Under the pieces are notes generated by a model. The model ran no database searches. It saw nothing but the letters and a program-made list of their open reading frames with translations, and was not told the origin of the DNA. The translations under genes and the position numbers were made by a program. From Ligula intestinalis (taxonomy: Eukaryota > Platyhelminthes > Cestoda > Diphyllobothriidea > Diphyllobothriidae): a DNA stretch of 64,000 bases. Every line of letters starts with the position of its first letter. Positions within the stretch are counted from its first letter, which is position 1. Shown here one piece after another: positions 24,101 to 36,534 of this stretch. The stretch is from positions 49,400,455 to 49,464,454 of the forward strand of contig JAYGXS010000003.1 of assembly GCA_036362985.1 (NCBI GenBank), in the 5' to 3' direction.

Positions 24101-24440
24101 TACTGCCTTCTCCTGCCTTCCGGATGACCCCCTCCTAACTCAACGATATATTATTTTTTCCCATGACCATAAACGTCCCAAACCCTCAACATCAGGTCCC
24201 AAACTAACCACATCAAACCCTTTTACCTATTAAGGCAGTTTTTTCTCCTTAACTTTTTTTGAACTCGGTGGCCCGCTGAACTCATCCACCGATCTAGGAG
24301 TTTTTTTTACTGCCGATGACAATTATTTATAAGAGTTCACTGCTTATCATTATTATTTTTATTTTCACGATAGCACTAAGTTTGTAACGACAGGGCCCCT
24401 TGGGCCTTAAATATACAAATTATTATTATTCTTATTATAA
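21150..24440 (+). mobile_element. LINE B (CR1/Jockey-like), nearly intact ORF2
   Basis: One continuous frame holds endonuclease and reverse transcriptase. The endonuclease has VICITESWTH, RGGGCLLYI, IAGDFNFPEIDW and PSDHTLIH. The reverse transcriptase has SSGTDGLPNSLIKR, NNYRGVHKTPALAKLLEKII, SQHGFLPGRSC, IYFDLSKAFDKVPHRRLL, FIYADDLK and a C-terminal region to 23925. Only two stops interrupt it: TAA at 21637-21639 and TAA at 22969-22971, where the family has a Leu in QG-x-VLGPL. The 3' UTR runs to an ATT-rich repeat tail at about 24415-24440. The 5' end looks truncated near 21150, inside the endonuclease. It belongs to a different subfamily from LINE A. Confidence 0.75.
21715..23925 (+). pseudogene. 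LINE B reverse transcriptase frame with one in-frame stop
   Basis: From 21715 to 23925 the frame is open except for TAA at 22969. It encodes the end of the endonuclease, the linker, the full RT palm and fingers, and the thumb/C-terminal region. The catalytic YADD motif is intact at about 23041-23052. The single stop falls just before it, so translation would end without the catalytic Asp pair unless readthrough occurs. Confidence 0.7.
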
Positions 24441-24444
24441 GCAG

Positions 24445-25870
24445 GAAAACCTGAGCACAGATTATTTTTGCAATGAAGTCGCAGTCTCAAAGCCACATGG
24501 CACAACAATGGAGGTAAATGTTGCGTCCATTAAAGGTTTAGATAAATTCGCCCAGATCGCATATGCAATAGCATAGTGCTCCCGGAACAAGTATCTACAT
24601 AACGCAATTTCTTTATCGCAACAAAATTAAGCAGACTCTTAGGGTGCAAGTATGAACATAGCGTTGGAGATTTTGGCAAGCATGATTATAGAGGCCATAA
24701 ACTCCCGTCAAATTATAATAAAAATCTACTTTCAAATGCTCGGTAGGTTAACTTTAAATTTTTTCGTTACATTCCACCTATAGGAGGACTAATTTTCATT
24801 TTATTTTTAATTCTGCCTTCTTAAGATCAAATATCCCTCGACTACATTTCGTATTCTATGCAATAGAGGTTAATGTTGGTTTAGTTTAATTCTCTTAAAT
24901 CATATAAACAAGCATAATCTTATTTAATTGAAATTTTTTGATGAACTCCGCCACAACTACATATTAATTTACGTTCTCTAGCCAAGAAGTAAATGTTTAA
25001 CCACTTAATACTTTAAGCAGTTGGGCGGGGAAATAGATATAGCCTTGATCTCACTAATCATTCTCGCCCTTTGCGTATACAAGACCTCCTAACAAATTTG
25101 TTTTTGAGGTCATATTCTAATGCTCTTTGAGTATTCCACTTTCTTTCAACGTAAATGACGTTAAAAGTGAGCAACAAACCTCTAAGAGGAAGACTTATTC
25201 ACCAAGGTAAGAGTAGTCGCAACAATAATGTGAACCACCCCACCGCGCGGAACAGCCAACTTGGATACATTAGAATTTCCAGGTGGACTCGAAAAGAAGG
25301 AAACCGTGTGAAACCGCTTTCGAGCATTTGCAGTAGATGAAATGCGAACAACCTATTTTGAAAAGTTTAAGAATAAATCTCGAAGGAAATATTAGCAAAA
25401 TATCATGCAGAAAGATTTGGAACATGATAAAATCCTCTACGCTTACATACCTAAAGAAAGAATTTGGGATAGACGACAAAACCAAGCGGTAGTCTGTTAT
25501 AGTTTCCCTGATCAACATTCAATCATAAACCATCTTTTCCTAGGCCCTTCCCAGAACACAAATGAGATTTGGTATCGTTTAACCCGGAAGACCACCCTTA
25601 CTTTTTGCCTACCTCTATCGCTACAGGAATAATCCGGCAGAAGTTGAAATGTACTAATTTTTATGTGTTCAATTCAGTTCACTTCATCGAGGGAAATAAG
25701 AATGACCCTTTAAGTACCCTATTTAGAGCGTTACATGCACTACAATGTACAGTTAAAACAAGCAGGTTGATAGACTTCAAAGGAAACTATAGAATCTAAA
25801 GAAAAATTCACGATTGAAGTGGAATCCCGCAAGGCTCTGGCTCATTTTCTAACAGCTACCTGATATGCTT
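24445..25870. other. Intergenic stretch, nothing recognised
   Basis: AT-rich sequence between LINE B and the decayed LINE D. The short open frames carry no motifs I can name. Confidence 0.4.
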
Positions 25871-28490
25871 TATTTTAATGTAGTCCAGTGATGATGACGT
25901 CATAACACCAGAGTTTGACCACAATGACGGAGAAGGAAATCTTGCGCACATCTAGCTGTGTCTGCTGAACACGCAGTTTAAATGGGTGACATCGGGGATT
26001 GGTCTTGGTAGCCAACTTAAAGACGTCTATAAACGCCTGGTGGCAATCCAATTCTTCCACGATGCGGAACACTTGTAGAAAATCCTCGAACATTTTCCCA
26101 CAACTGAAAGACACCAGATTAATTTTTTGAGCGGTTTGCGTTTGCTGAGGAGCTTCCACTCTCAACCATTTGTGGCTCTTCCTTCAACACTTTCCATATT
26201 ATTTTAATCTTGAGCTTTCTAGAGTCTCAGGATTTGTATCACAGATTTTAAATGCGGCCTTACTGATATTCCGAAAATCTCAGAGAAGAGATGTGCTTCA
26301 AAATCCAAAAAACGACTCTCCTGATAGCGTGCGAGACGGATTTTGCACTCTTTGCTAATCTCGGGCAACGACACGACGCTTTAAATAGTTCGTTATTAGT
26401 ATATTGCGGTCCCTTTGAATTTTAATGACTTGAAGGGCTGCAGTGTTGGAAGACTATATTCAGTTGTTGTTGGATCTGGTTTGCTTGTCTAGGCGGATAT
26501 TTTTGGCACTTATCTAAATTGAATCGCAGAAGCTCACTGTTCGACAACACTTCCGAAGGATTTAAGTTGATCAGCAGTCTACCTTGGTCTCCGGATGACA
26601 CTCCAGATTTTTATTTTATAGTCCAAATCGCGACACAATCATCCATATATATATTGGAAGCAAAGTAATCCCCGGTGCTGAACCATGGGAAATTCAACTC
26701 CTATCCGTATCATAACTCGACTTATCTTGATCGATGCACACAACCTAAAGTCAAACCGCAAGGAAGATGTCAATCTTATTGAGGAAGTTACCACTGATTC
26801 CTATTCTGTGTAGTTTTTACGGCGTTCTCTTATGTGGCACGGAGTTGAAGGCTTTTGTGTGAACGGCGTTCGTGTTCTTGAGAGCCCTTGTCCAGCTCGG
26901 GAGAGATTGCAGGAAAGTTTTCATGCACGAATTGTTTTTCCGGGTTCCGTTTCGGCAGTTTGATAACAGGTTGTGGGGTTCTAGGAATTGAACCAATTCA
27001 CTCTTACTGATCCTCTCCGTGACTCTGCCTAGGATGCACGTAAAGCATATGGGCCTGTACTTATTAACGGACGACCAACTATAGCTTTTGTCGAGAGGAG
27101 TTCAGTGCGTCCACTTCAAATGAATTTTAAGAGGAGCATTGATAGAGGTACATAAAGTTTAATGGCAAATTCTTCGAGAAGTTCGGAGGGAATCTAGTCT
27201 GATCGTGGAGATTTCAAACCCTTTCGTTTCTCTAATCCCCCTGGATTCTAATTTCCCAAAGCCTGGAGTCAACAATTGTTCCACTGAGAGCTGGTAGGAC
27301 CTTAAGTCTTTTGAGTAGACTGATCGAAATAACTGAGCGAAGTATTTGGCCTTATTCTTGTTTTCGTCGATTTCGATGTCCTTGATAGTCATAATCACCG
27401 GAATCGATTGTCTATTTCTTGTTCTTCTGTGGAGGTAGCCATATAGTAATTTGGTATTCGGCCTCGCTTTTTGCAGCAGATTCTCCTCAAAATCTAAGCA
27501 CAAGGTTTTGCAAATTGTTCCACTGTGTTTTGTAATTTTTGAAGCACTCACCTTGCTTATTCTCGCACTATGAACTCCACAATCAATGCTTCATCTTAAT
27601 TTCATTTTAATTTGACAGTAAGCCACTCATATAAGTCGTTCTTCTGAATACTTGTCAGTGGACAGTGGTTGTCGATATTCTGTAGAAGGAAATCCCTCAA
27701 GAACTCTCAATTTTCTTCACATTACCCGTAAACAGTGAGATCCAGTTGAGGTCAATGAAATCTTCTCGCAAATACTGAAAATTACCTCGCCAAATATTAC
27801 ACCTTTAATCGTTATCACTATGCAAAACGAAGAATAATAAGCAGTCCCACATAAGTATAACATGGTTACTTCGACTGAACGAGGATATTGAGAAGACCTC
27901 CTCGATGCTGCCTGATGCCTTTGTAAAATTCATATCGAGGCAGTTAATTCCTTGCCTTTAAATGCGTAGGAATAAATTGCTGGGCCGCCCACTGGTAATA
28001 GGAGTTGCTCTAATAGTGTTATTAGTCTATTGGCTTGCTTGGTTAGCCATTAGGAGTGGTTTGTATAATTTTCTTTGCCTATATGCCTCGTTGTCTAATC
28101 AAAAGACGTTTCTTTCTGCCTTTTTTGCACTATTTCGATAACTTTTGACCTATACTTTTAGTTCAGTAAAACGATGACCAAAGGCTTCAAATTATTATCT
28201 ACTGTGCATTTATCACGCATTAACTGCTTATTAATCAAGCTTAAAAACATAATCCACGAAAAATGTCAGACATTTGAGCAGGGAGACTTTAACCATTGGG
28301 CGGCCCTATGATTGACTCCTACCCCTCGATGTTTTGTGTGTAAGACAATAGTCGAAACTCGATTTGTGCACGGAGATTTCAGAATGCTCCGTTTTATTTC
28401 TGCTGCATAAAAGTCGCCATTAATCAGGAAAATAGTTCGACTGAATAACGTTTCCATTTTTTTTAAACGAGAGTGTCAGCGTTTCCATCC
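25870..28490 (-). mobile_element. LINE D (CR1-like), heavily decayed
   Basis: On the minus strand, in order: endonuclease remnant LINGDFYAAEIK (about 28420), LDMNFTKASG (about 27930), linker RSVYSKDLRSYQLSVEQLL (about 27290), RT pieces YRPICFTCILGRVTERI (about 27050) and TKAFNSVPHK (about 26840), then a C-terminal block FLQVFRIVEELD...CHPFKLRVQQTQLDVRK (about 26080-25930). The last block parallels LINE A and C C-termini (IRGDLIQTYRIVRG...PFKLQR). There are many stops and frame changes. The 3' tail is not clear. Confidence 0.6.
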
Positions 28491-29006
28491 GTCCTGGTTG
28501 ACCGATAGGCTGTGACCGTAGTCTATTCTACCTCTTACCAAAGTCGGCATACCCAAAACGCCCATGACTAGCATAGTATTCTTGTCCCTTGAAAACTAAA
28601 CGTGAAGGATGGGGACGACAGCCACCTAAAGGTAACTTGTGATGGTTTCACAGATTGGAGGGAGGTGATGACACGTGGAAAAGTTGCAATGTAATTACTA
28701 GAAGAAGGGGAATAAAGGCTAGCTTCTCAAACAGGGTGTCCCAAAAAAATGTTTGAACACTTGAAATAATTGTTAACTTGATGCTAATCATAACTTTATT
28801 ATTTTAAAAATCTAAAAATATTTACAAGTATTATTTTATTGTTTTTTGCATTGCATTTTGACTATTGCAACAGGGGCGGAATTGAGAGAAGCCATTCGAC
28901 ATTAATGCACCAGAATACCAAGGGAATTGTTTCGTGGTGTGTGCGATTCCATTGCTGCGCGTTGTCAGCAGTGTAATGATCAAAATGGCCGTCAGTTTTC
29001 AAAAAT

Positions 29007-30052
29007 TCGGCTGTTTCTAATCTATATCAACGACTGTGTCAGGAACCTGGGTTGCAGCGCCATTATGTTTGCCGACGATATCAAACTCTGGAGAGACATC
29101 AAGAAAGCACTTTAAGGGATTCTCAATCGACTTAGCAGCTGGTCTGCTCGTTGGATCTTTAATTTCAACGTTATTAAGTGTGTGGTCTTAAGACTCCGTA
29201 CTAGAAGGACCAATGAGGAGGCTGATTCCTTCCAATATCTCCTTGATGTGCACCCCCTTTCAAATGTGGACGAACAAAAGGACCTCGGTGTTCCGATAAA
29301 GCTTTTGCTTAAACCACCTTCACAGTGTCTTAAGGCAGCTAAACGCGCGACACAAGTGCCGTTTGCGATTAGGCGGGGATTCGTCAACATCAACAAGGAG
29401 CTCTTCAGGAAAACGTACAGAGCCTTTGTTCGGTCCCACCTGGAGTATGCCGTGCAGGCCTAGCGTCCGTGTTTCAAGAAGGATTACCTTCACCTGGAAC
29501 GAGTGCACGCGAGGGCTACGGAGCTGGTCAAGCATCTTAGTTATCTGCCTTTTGAAGACGGATTGACCGAATTTGATCTATTTCCTCTCAGGTATAGGCA
29601 AATCCGCGGTGACCTCATCCAAACCTACCGAATTGTTAGAGGCCATGAGTGTGCCCTAGAATTTGTCAAATTCTTCGAATTTGCTCGGACGGATCATCTG
29701 CGGGGTCATTCCTTTAAACTGCAGAGGACACCGGCCCGTATTGACGTTCGACGAAACACCTTCTCTCAGAGGATCATTGGAGCGAGGAGCGGACCCCTGA
29801 CGAGGTGGTCCTCTCAGATAGTGTTGACATTTGCAAACACAAACTTGATTCTCATATGCTGGGAAACTGTGACAAATATAATGAACATAGTGTAAGTAGC
29901 AGCACTTTGCAACTGGCTCACACTTATCGCTGATGTTTAGCCTAGATTTCTATTTTGTACTATTGTTGCGGTTGAATTATTTTGCAATTTTTGGATATGA
30001 ATAGGGAACCTAAGGGTAAAAGCCTTCTTCCTTTAATAAAATGACTGAAAAA
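29007..30052 (+). mobile_element. LINE C, 5'-truncated copy of the LINE A family
   Basis: It starts at LFLIYINDC and MFADDIKLW (catalytic FADD) and runs through RRTNEEADSFQYLLDVHPL, the RT C-terminus and IRGDLIQTYRIVRGHECALEF. It ends at GAATAGGGAA...AATAAAATGACTG plus an A-run. Protein and 3' UTR both match LINE A closely. There is a stop after KKAL (about 29112), another at about 29461 and a later frame change. It is inserted directly after the mariner transposase remnant. Confidence 0.7.
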
Positions 30053-30139
30053 AAAACAACAAAATGACACTCGTAAATATCTTTACATTTTTGAAATAAT
30101 AAAATAATCATGAACATCAATTTTACGTAAACTGAACTT

Positions 30140-31349
30140 TATTTGCATCCAGGGAAAAATTTTAGACCGGATGAGGACAATTTTGGTCGGCCGAAAACAA
30201 CGCGTTTGCATCGGGGAGGATAAATTTGACTGGGTGGACGAACTTAGTGGTGCTCCTCAAGGCTCCGTTGTCGGTGCTCTGCTCTTCATTCTCTATATTA
30301 ATGACTGCCCCCAAGAACTGGACTGCGGTAAAATCATGTTCACTGATGACACTAAGCTCTGTCAGGTCCTTAAGCGCCCGAGCGACCGAGAAGCTATGCA
30401 AATACACATTTGCAAACTGTAGACGTGGTCCGAAAGATGGCTCCTGGATTTCAATGTGCAAAAGTGTGCCGTCCACCACCTGCATCCAACGAACTACCAC
30501 GTCCTCCACAGCATGAGGACATATCACCTGAAAAAAGTCCGATTTTCATAGAACCTTCACAGAAAGACCTCGGCATTTGGATACACAGCAAGCTGAAGCC
30601 CTCTTTACAATGTACCAAAGCTGCAAATTCAGTCACGGGAGTGCTGCGCGCTATCAAAAAGGCGTTCATAGACTGACGAAGATCGTTTTGTGAAGTGTAC
30701 GTACATTCGTTCGCCTACACCTAGAATATGGCATACAGGCGTGGCAGCCATGGCTAGCAAAAGACACAACATGTTTCGAGAAAGTGCAGCGTCGGGCAAC
30801 AAAGTTAGTAAGAGGTATAAAGAACCACTCTTACATAGACAGATCGGCATGCCTAAATTTATTCCCTCTGCATTACCGATAAAAAAGAGGGGATCGTTTC
30901 TTAGTTTACAAGCTAATAAACGGTCTTGAGAAAGGCTTGCGCTTTGAGGCCAGGTTTCAGTGGCGCCTCTCGCCTCATCTCCGTGGGCACACAATGAAGC
31001 TGCACACGAAGATGTCCAAGCTCAACATCCGCTCTGAATTCTTCACGCAACGGACCATATAACAGTTGACTGGCCTCCCGCAGTCCGTCGTGGAGGCTAC
31101 TTCCCTTCAGTTGTACAAACAGCGCTTGGATAATTACATGGGTCCCCTCTTGTCCCTTGAAGTCTGAAATCTTACTACCAGCCTCATTTTTAAAAGCAAT
31201 GCTACTCACTGTTTGCCAATACTATATTGGCAGTTGTAAATTTTTATACGTGTACATGTGTGTGACGCACCGGGCTGTAATCAGTAGGATATTCAAAGGT
31301 TTTGCCTATTACCCTCACCAAATAAACTGAAATGCACTGAACTGAACTT
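30140..31349 (+). mobile_element. LINE E, 5'-truncated CR1-like fragment
   Basis: It begins within the RT: GAPQGSVVGALLFILYINDC and MFTDDTKLCQVL (FTDD, the YxDD-type catalytic motif). It continues in shifted frames: PSQKDLGIWIHSKLK, RATKLVRGIKNHSYID, RLSPHLRGHTMKLH. The 3' end is AATAAACTGAAATGCACTGAACTGAAC. ACTGAACTT occurs at 30131-30139 and 31341-31349 and may be the target duplication, though the CR1 tail itself is ACTGAA-rich. This subfamily is distinct from LINE C. Confidence 0.6.
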
Positions 31350-31389
31350 AACAATTATGTAAAATGTGTATGCATTTTGGGATACCCTG

Positions 31390-33550
31390 TATATTACTTC
31401 ACATCAATTTACTACAAAGAAGATGACAGCTGATACTGAGCAACATTGATATGTGCGAAGAATAAGTATTATATAATAAAAAATGCAAACACTTTCCTTT
31501 GAGTTAAACGTTTGGGGTATATTAGAGAGAGAGGCTGGTGGCAGTAACAAAGAACTGAGATAAAACCGCATTCCAAAAACTAGGGTAAATTCACAAAGAG
31601 AACGATTGTAAAAAAAGGGGCCACAAATACTGGCACCTTTGAACAGTTTCACAGACGTAACAAACGAATTATCCTCACACAAAACCGGTCCCAATCTCAA
31701 AGTCAGACAAACGCAGTTGTATTCCACCGAATATACATCGAGACGAAGAGTGTGAACATTTTCCCGGAAATTACTGCGGCTTAATGACGTAAAGCAGAAC
31801 CACATATCGTCTCACACGAGTGCCACGGCGAATGCTGTAATTTAACGAACGGCATTCAGGGGACGTGATAATTGCAGGTGTGGCCCTAATAGACAAGGCC
31901 TAGCGAGACCTTGACGCTCAAAACACGACACAGGTCACCAAGATCAACATCCAGAAAGGCCAGTACACGCCCGTGCTACTGTGAATTGCATGACCTACGC
32001 TAACAGAAGGTGAAGGATTTCGCATGACAAGAAGTAACGACAGATTTTGATTTGCAGTTTAATACTAAAATGATGATGCAGTGAATCGGGTTTTATACTC
32101 TTAAAGTATTGAGTCTAACATTTTCAAACAAAGTCAAGTCGTTTTTGCGCCAGCCTCATGAACATACAAGTGGAATTGTCCAACAGACCGGTTTTTGACA
32201 ATGTAGGCATGGAAAGCTAGGTAACTAGGTCGACAAGGTTCGCATCCGTCTGTCCTAAGAGCTCTTTCTGATAGGGCCTTCCCGGCGCTAACAAATATAA
32301 ATGCCAAATTCCAAATGAGGATCAACGTTTAAAGGTGTAAACGAATGAGAATGTTATCAAAAAAATAAATAACTTCTACCCGATTGACTAAGTTGGAATT
32401 TATTTGAAATAATTCCCGGTAAATAAGGTGTAATAAGAGACCCGCGCCGAAACTCCGCAAACGAGTTCATCTAAGTTTCGGGACAAAACTATCCACGAGG
32501 CACTGATACGCGGTTGATTTAAAGTCACCTCAACATTCATAGCCATTTACAGCCACATAAATTTTGTCTTACAATACGAACGTGTTGAATGTCGAAAAAA
32601 GGAGCGTTATATATTTTGCGCCAGTCTACTCCAACACCCGCCTGCAAAACAGCTCCTGGGGGCAGTAGTGGATTTAGTTATGCATGCTAAGCGATGTTTC
32701 ATCTCCCACTGTCTTTGTATCATACTCCAGCTTATATTATTTAACCGAGAGAGCAGTTACTATTATTCAAAATAAAGAGCATTCATTGCAGCATTTCTCG
32801 CCTTGTCAGAGAAATCAATTAAATTTTAAAGTGGCCAAGTTTTTAAGTCTCCTATGCAAACGTCAACACAACTGAACGTACCATTATTTTACAAGGAAAA
32901 ATAATGTTATGGGATCAGTCGTGTGTTCAAGAAGCAATTGTACAAAATGCGAAGAAGGTAAATCGAGAATTGCGTCTGTTCACCACGTCAACTGCATGCA
33001 GGTTACAGAACCATGTGAGTTGATGGCCTGTTTGCGACACGTCACAAATGGCTAGAAAAGAACTTTCAGCCATCGAAGTTTTCTCTGTAGTATCAGTCCA
33101 ATATGCTTTGATACATCCTGTGACATTTTTTACGTCAGATTCTACACATTGGTGATCACTTTAGGCCTGGTAGTGATCAGCTAAATAAGATTTTGCGAAA
33201 AAGGACTAAGTGCAGGAAGTGGACGGATGTTCGGGCAATTGGAATCGGTTTTTCCAGCTCCACAAAAGGCAAAACATTTCCAAGTTATTCTACGCATGCT
33301 AGACTGACAACCGAGAAGAGCATTTGCAACATAAGATAGAATGCCTGATACGGATTATTACAGTGTTACAAGCTTAGTTATCGGAAGAATTTTGTCAGGG
33401 AGCTTGCAAGATTTATATTCCTACGCATGCACTCAATTTCAACAAGTCAAAGCATTTTTGCACAGCGCTCAAACAGCTTAGTCGATAAAATAGAGAAATT
33501 TTACCTTGTGAACGTGCTTACTAACGTTCATTGAGTTTGTTGAATACAAA
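31390..33550. other. Intergenic stretch, nothing recognised
   Basis: AT-rich DNA. The longest open frame (minus, 31805-31404, 133 codons) has biased hydrophobic content and no motif, so I treat it as chance. Confidence 0.4.
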
Positions 33551-33554
33551 CAAA

Positions 33555-36200
33555 ACTTCCCCGTTTAGCCCCACCTAGGGCGGGGATTAAGCGGGGTTAA
33601 ACGGGGATATATCCCCACGTAGGACGGGGCTGCATACGGGGATTTCAATCCGTTTAGCCCCGTCTTCGAAAAAAATCGGGCAGCACGACACCTTATCCTA
33701 CTCCTTTTTAGCCCCATTTCCCTCAACCCCCTAAACCCCAAATCGTGAAAGTGAAAGGCACGCAGTTTGTTATATGGAAAATGTATTGAAAGACAAAATT
33801 AATTCGTGGAAAATAATATGTACTTACATGCTTATCATCGTTCAAACAATTTTCATTGTTCATTCAGGGAGTGATCCTCATACTTGGCATAGCTTTCTTC
33901 AGGTATGGAGGGCTGTTTATACACAGAAGCGCTTACTTCAAATTCACCAGGATTTGCGGGTTCCAACAATGCCAGAAACAGCAATATTAGATGCGTTCAG
34001 TCATGAGTGATAACCAATAATTAAACGTCAAATCAACTGAGCAAAGAAGGTATGCAAGATCAATGATAATTACCGTGTCCTCAGAGTTTAGAAATTCCAG
34101 GAACCCTCCATGGACAACATCTCTGCGCTTCCCTCGAACCCCACCATAGCGGTCTCGAGACCCGTGGAACCATCCTATGATGGTGTTGCGCACAACATTT
34201 TCATCAACATTGCGCAAGTCTGGATGTTGTCGGACGGCCTCTGATCGTGGTTACACAAATGTAAACCTACCATTAAATACAGCGTATAAGGGACTCCCAA
34301 TGAAGGACATTTTATTCGTGGAAGACCTTGAGTTAGTAAATTTTAAAATAAGGGGAGGTTCCAAAATCCCCGAGAGTAGGCTTCTTAGAATGTCCTTCTC
34401 GGTTCTTCCATTTCTCGGACACCACATAAACTGAATTTTCAGTTGTAAATACAACAACAAAGTACATCTAAATGAAAAACAGGTGATAGTCAGGTCATTT
34501 ACGTAAAAAAAAACGTGAAAACGAAAAGTTCATATTAATTTTATTCTTCCAAAAAAGAATGTGAAGAGGGATGAGGTGAAAATACTTATCAAATAAAAAT
34601 GGGACATATTTACAGCGAATATCACTAAGTGCAGCAGACAGCGAAATGTTTTCCAAAGTGGAGGCTTTGAACATGAAAATGGTTGAGGAGGAAAAGGAGG
34701 GGGTGGTAAAGAGGTCGGTGCAGTCAGTAAAAGATCTATAGTTTATAAAGTCGGTTGTAAATCTAATAAGTTGACATGGCCGATTGCCAATGAGTACAAT
34801 ATTGTCAGGAAAAATCTGTCGATAATATGTATCCTTTGTGAAAAATGGCTTTAGATGCACGGGATAAAGTAAGGGGTCGTTCAACACCAACGCCATTTAC
34901 ACCTTCCGCTGGAAGGCCAAACAATACAAGTTCTTTCAGCTCAGACACGCAGTCTTCCAGAAACAGCTGTTAAGGGTCCGGCTTACTCCGGCCGCAGAAA
35001 ATGCCAACAACGAAAGGTTGCGAAACAAATAGACGGCTAATGCGACAGAGTATGGGCCAATCACATTTTACTATGGCATTAAAAAGCCGCAATCCATCTA
35101 TGTGAAGCTGAACCCCCACCTGGGGAATACCCGTTTGCTGCCGTTTACGCAGTATATGTATAAGGCCATCACTTAGGCCTACATGAACATAGTCCCCATT
35201 ATTTAGGGGCTTCCTGATGCACGACCGAGGGGTATCCAAAAATTTCCTAGAATCCTTCGGCAATTCGGGGATAGTTGGCCCCAGGAAGGCACAATGCGTA
35301 TTTACCAGGTCCCTCGAAATTGCGACGAGTGAATTCCGACGTATGCAAAACGCTCTAATTGCATGTAGAAATGAGCCGTCAGGTGCGGAAGTGGGCTTAT
35401 GAAGGTCTCCTGAATCTTAATTAAACATATGACTGATACACCAAAAAAATACCCACCAGAAGGTATCGCTGCGGTGAGTACGGGCATGTCTGGTTCCGGA
35501 TCCGAAGATTCCCGAGATTCATCGGCAACAACAGCAGACGTTGTAGGAACCGTTGTCACCTCATCTGGAAAAGCCTCACGATATGCCTGCTTTCTAGGTT
35601 GGATGCGCTTATAAATGGTTCTCCGATGGTATCCAAGGTAGAAGCGCTCCATATTTATCAATAACAAATGCTAAACAACATAAAAAAATAGGCATTTCTC
35701 TACTTCGACCACAGCCTATGGTTCAAAAAACGAATTAGCCAATTCCTCTAAAGTGAACTTTTTACACAAACCCTCACTGAAAAATATATTGATGAATGCA
35801 CAAAAAAACTGTATATTGAACGTTACACAGCTAATTAACTCGCGAAAACTAGTGAAACAGAAGACAGTCGTATTCACACACGTCACGACGGCAAGTCAGA
35901 ACAAGTACTAACCGCCCTGTTGGCTAACTTATACAAAGCTACCATTTTATCTATGTCTAATCAATTGATGCGCATAATGGAAATAAACGTGAAATTGCAT
36001 CACTTATAAATAAAAATAGCTTCGTTACAATTTTAAAATGTTACAAAATGTACTTAGATAGCCTTCTGGGTCTGTCAACAGCATTCGCAAAATTTAAGGT
36101 AACCGAGAAATAACTATGCCTGAACCATTATCCCCGCTTATCCCCGCCTAGCCCCGCCTACCCCCGTCTCTATCCCCGTCCTACCCGGGGATTGTGCTGG
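33555..36200 (-). mobile_element. CACTA/EnSpm-like DNA transposon with G-run subterminal repeats
   Basis: Both ends carry many CCCC/GGGG runs. The left (33558-33715) includes CCCCGTTTAGCCCC, GGGGATTAAGCGGGG and CGTAGGACGGGG. The right (36130-36200) read in reverse includes CCCCGGGTAGGACGGGG, GGGGGTAGGCGGGG and GGGGATAAGCGGGG. The inverted pair GTAGGACGGGG anchors the TIR. The internal minus-strand gene resembles tnp2-type transposases (HIDGLxLF...WPIL). Clustered subterminal repeats are typical of CACTA elements. The exact ends and target duplication are not resolved. Confidence 0.5.
34860..35652 (-). pseudogene. Transposase of the CACTA-like element, spliced and damaged
   Basis: The start ATG at 35652 gives MERFYLGYHRRTIYKR. 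After about 60 codons a donor lies in a GGTGGGTATTTT stretch. A TTAAGATTCAG acceptor (about 35410) resumes with DLHKPTSAPDG and runs to QLHIDGLRLFNAIVKCDWPILCRISRL and PFVVGIFCGRSKPDP (about 34973). A stop follows, then FLEDCVSELKELVLFG in the same order. The IDGLxLF...WPIL...FVVGI...KP...FLxDxVxEL pattern parallels tnp2 transposases, and the Asp of IDGL would be catalytic. Further minus-strand pieces at 34460-34251 and 34217-33987 may be downstream exons of unknown domain. Confidence 0.45.
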
Positions 36201-36534
36201 CAGGGTTATTTCAGCAAAATTTCAGTGCAATTACGTGACTGAATTTCTGGTGATTCGTAGGTTATGCTTCTTATTAAATACTCAGAGCTTAACTTATAGG
36301 GTCCAATATAACTAATAAAAATTCGCGCAAATTATATCATAGGCACAAAAGTATTCCGGTACACGACTACCTCACAGAACCTTAAAACTGAGATGAGAGC
36401 CGAATTGATTGAACTAGAGCGCCATTTTATGAGATAGGTGTGCCGCAGGATGCGCTGGCCGCAGTTGCGGAGCTAATGATATACACTTAGAAATTTGGCG
36501 ACAGCTTGTCTGTCCCCAATCTCTTGCGTACATT

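Larger units (their letters stand above)
28732..31389 (+). mobile_element. Mariner-type TIR element with two nested LINE insertions
   Basis: The left end CAGGGTGTCCCAAAA (28732) and the reverse complement of the right end, CAGGGTATCCCAAAATG (31389), match. Both are followed about 30 nt inward by ATAATTGTTAA. These ends are typical of mariner-like elements. Between 28870 and 29005 a transposase C-terminus remains: RDVCDSIAARCQQCNDQNGR, like the end of mariner DDE proteins. The catalytic part is deleted, and LINE fragments C and E fill the rest. No TA duplication is evident at the edges. Confidence 0.55.

Noticed and set aside
31404..31805. 133-codon open frame on the minus strand
   Set aside because: It is Phe/Leu/Ser-rich and motif-free, with no splice context or neighbour supporting it. 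It probably arises by chance in AT-rich DNA.
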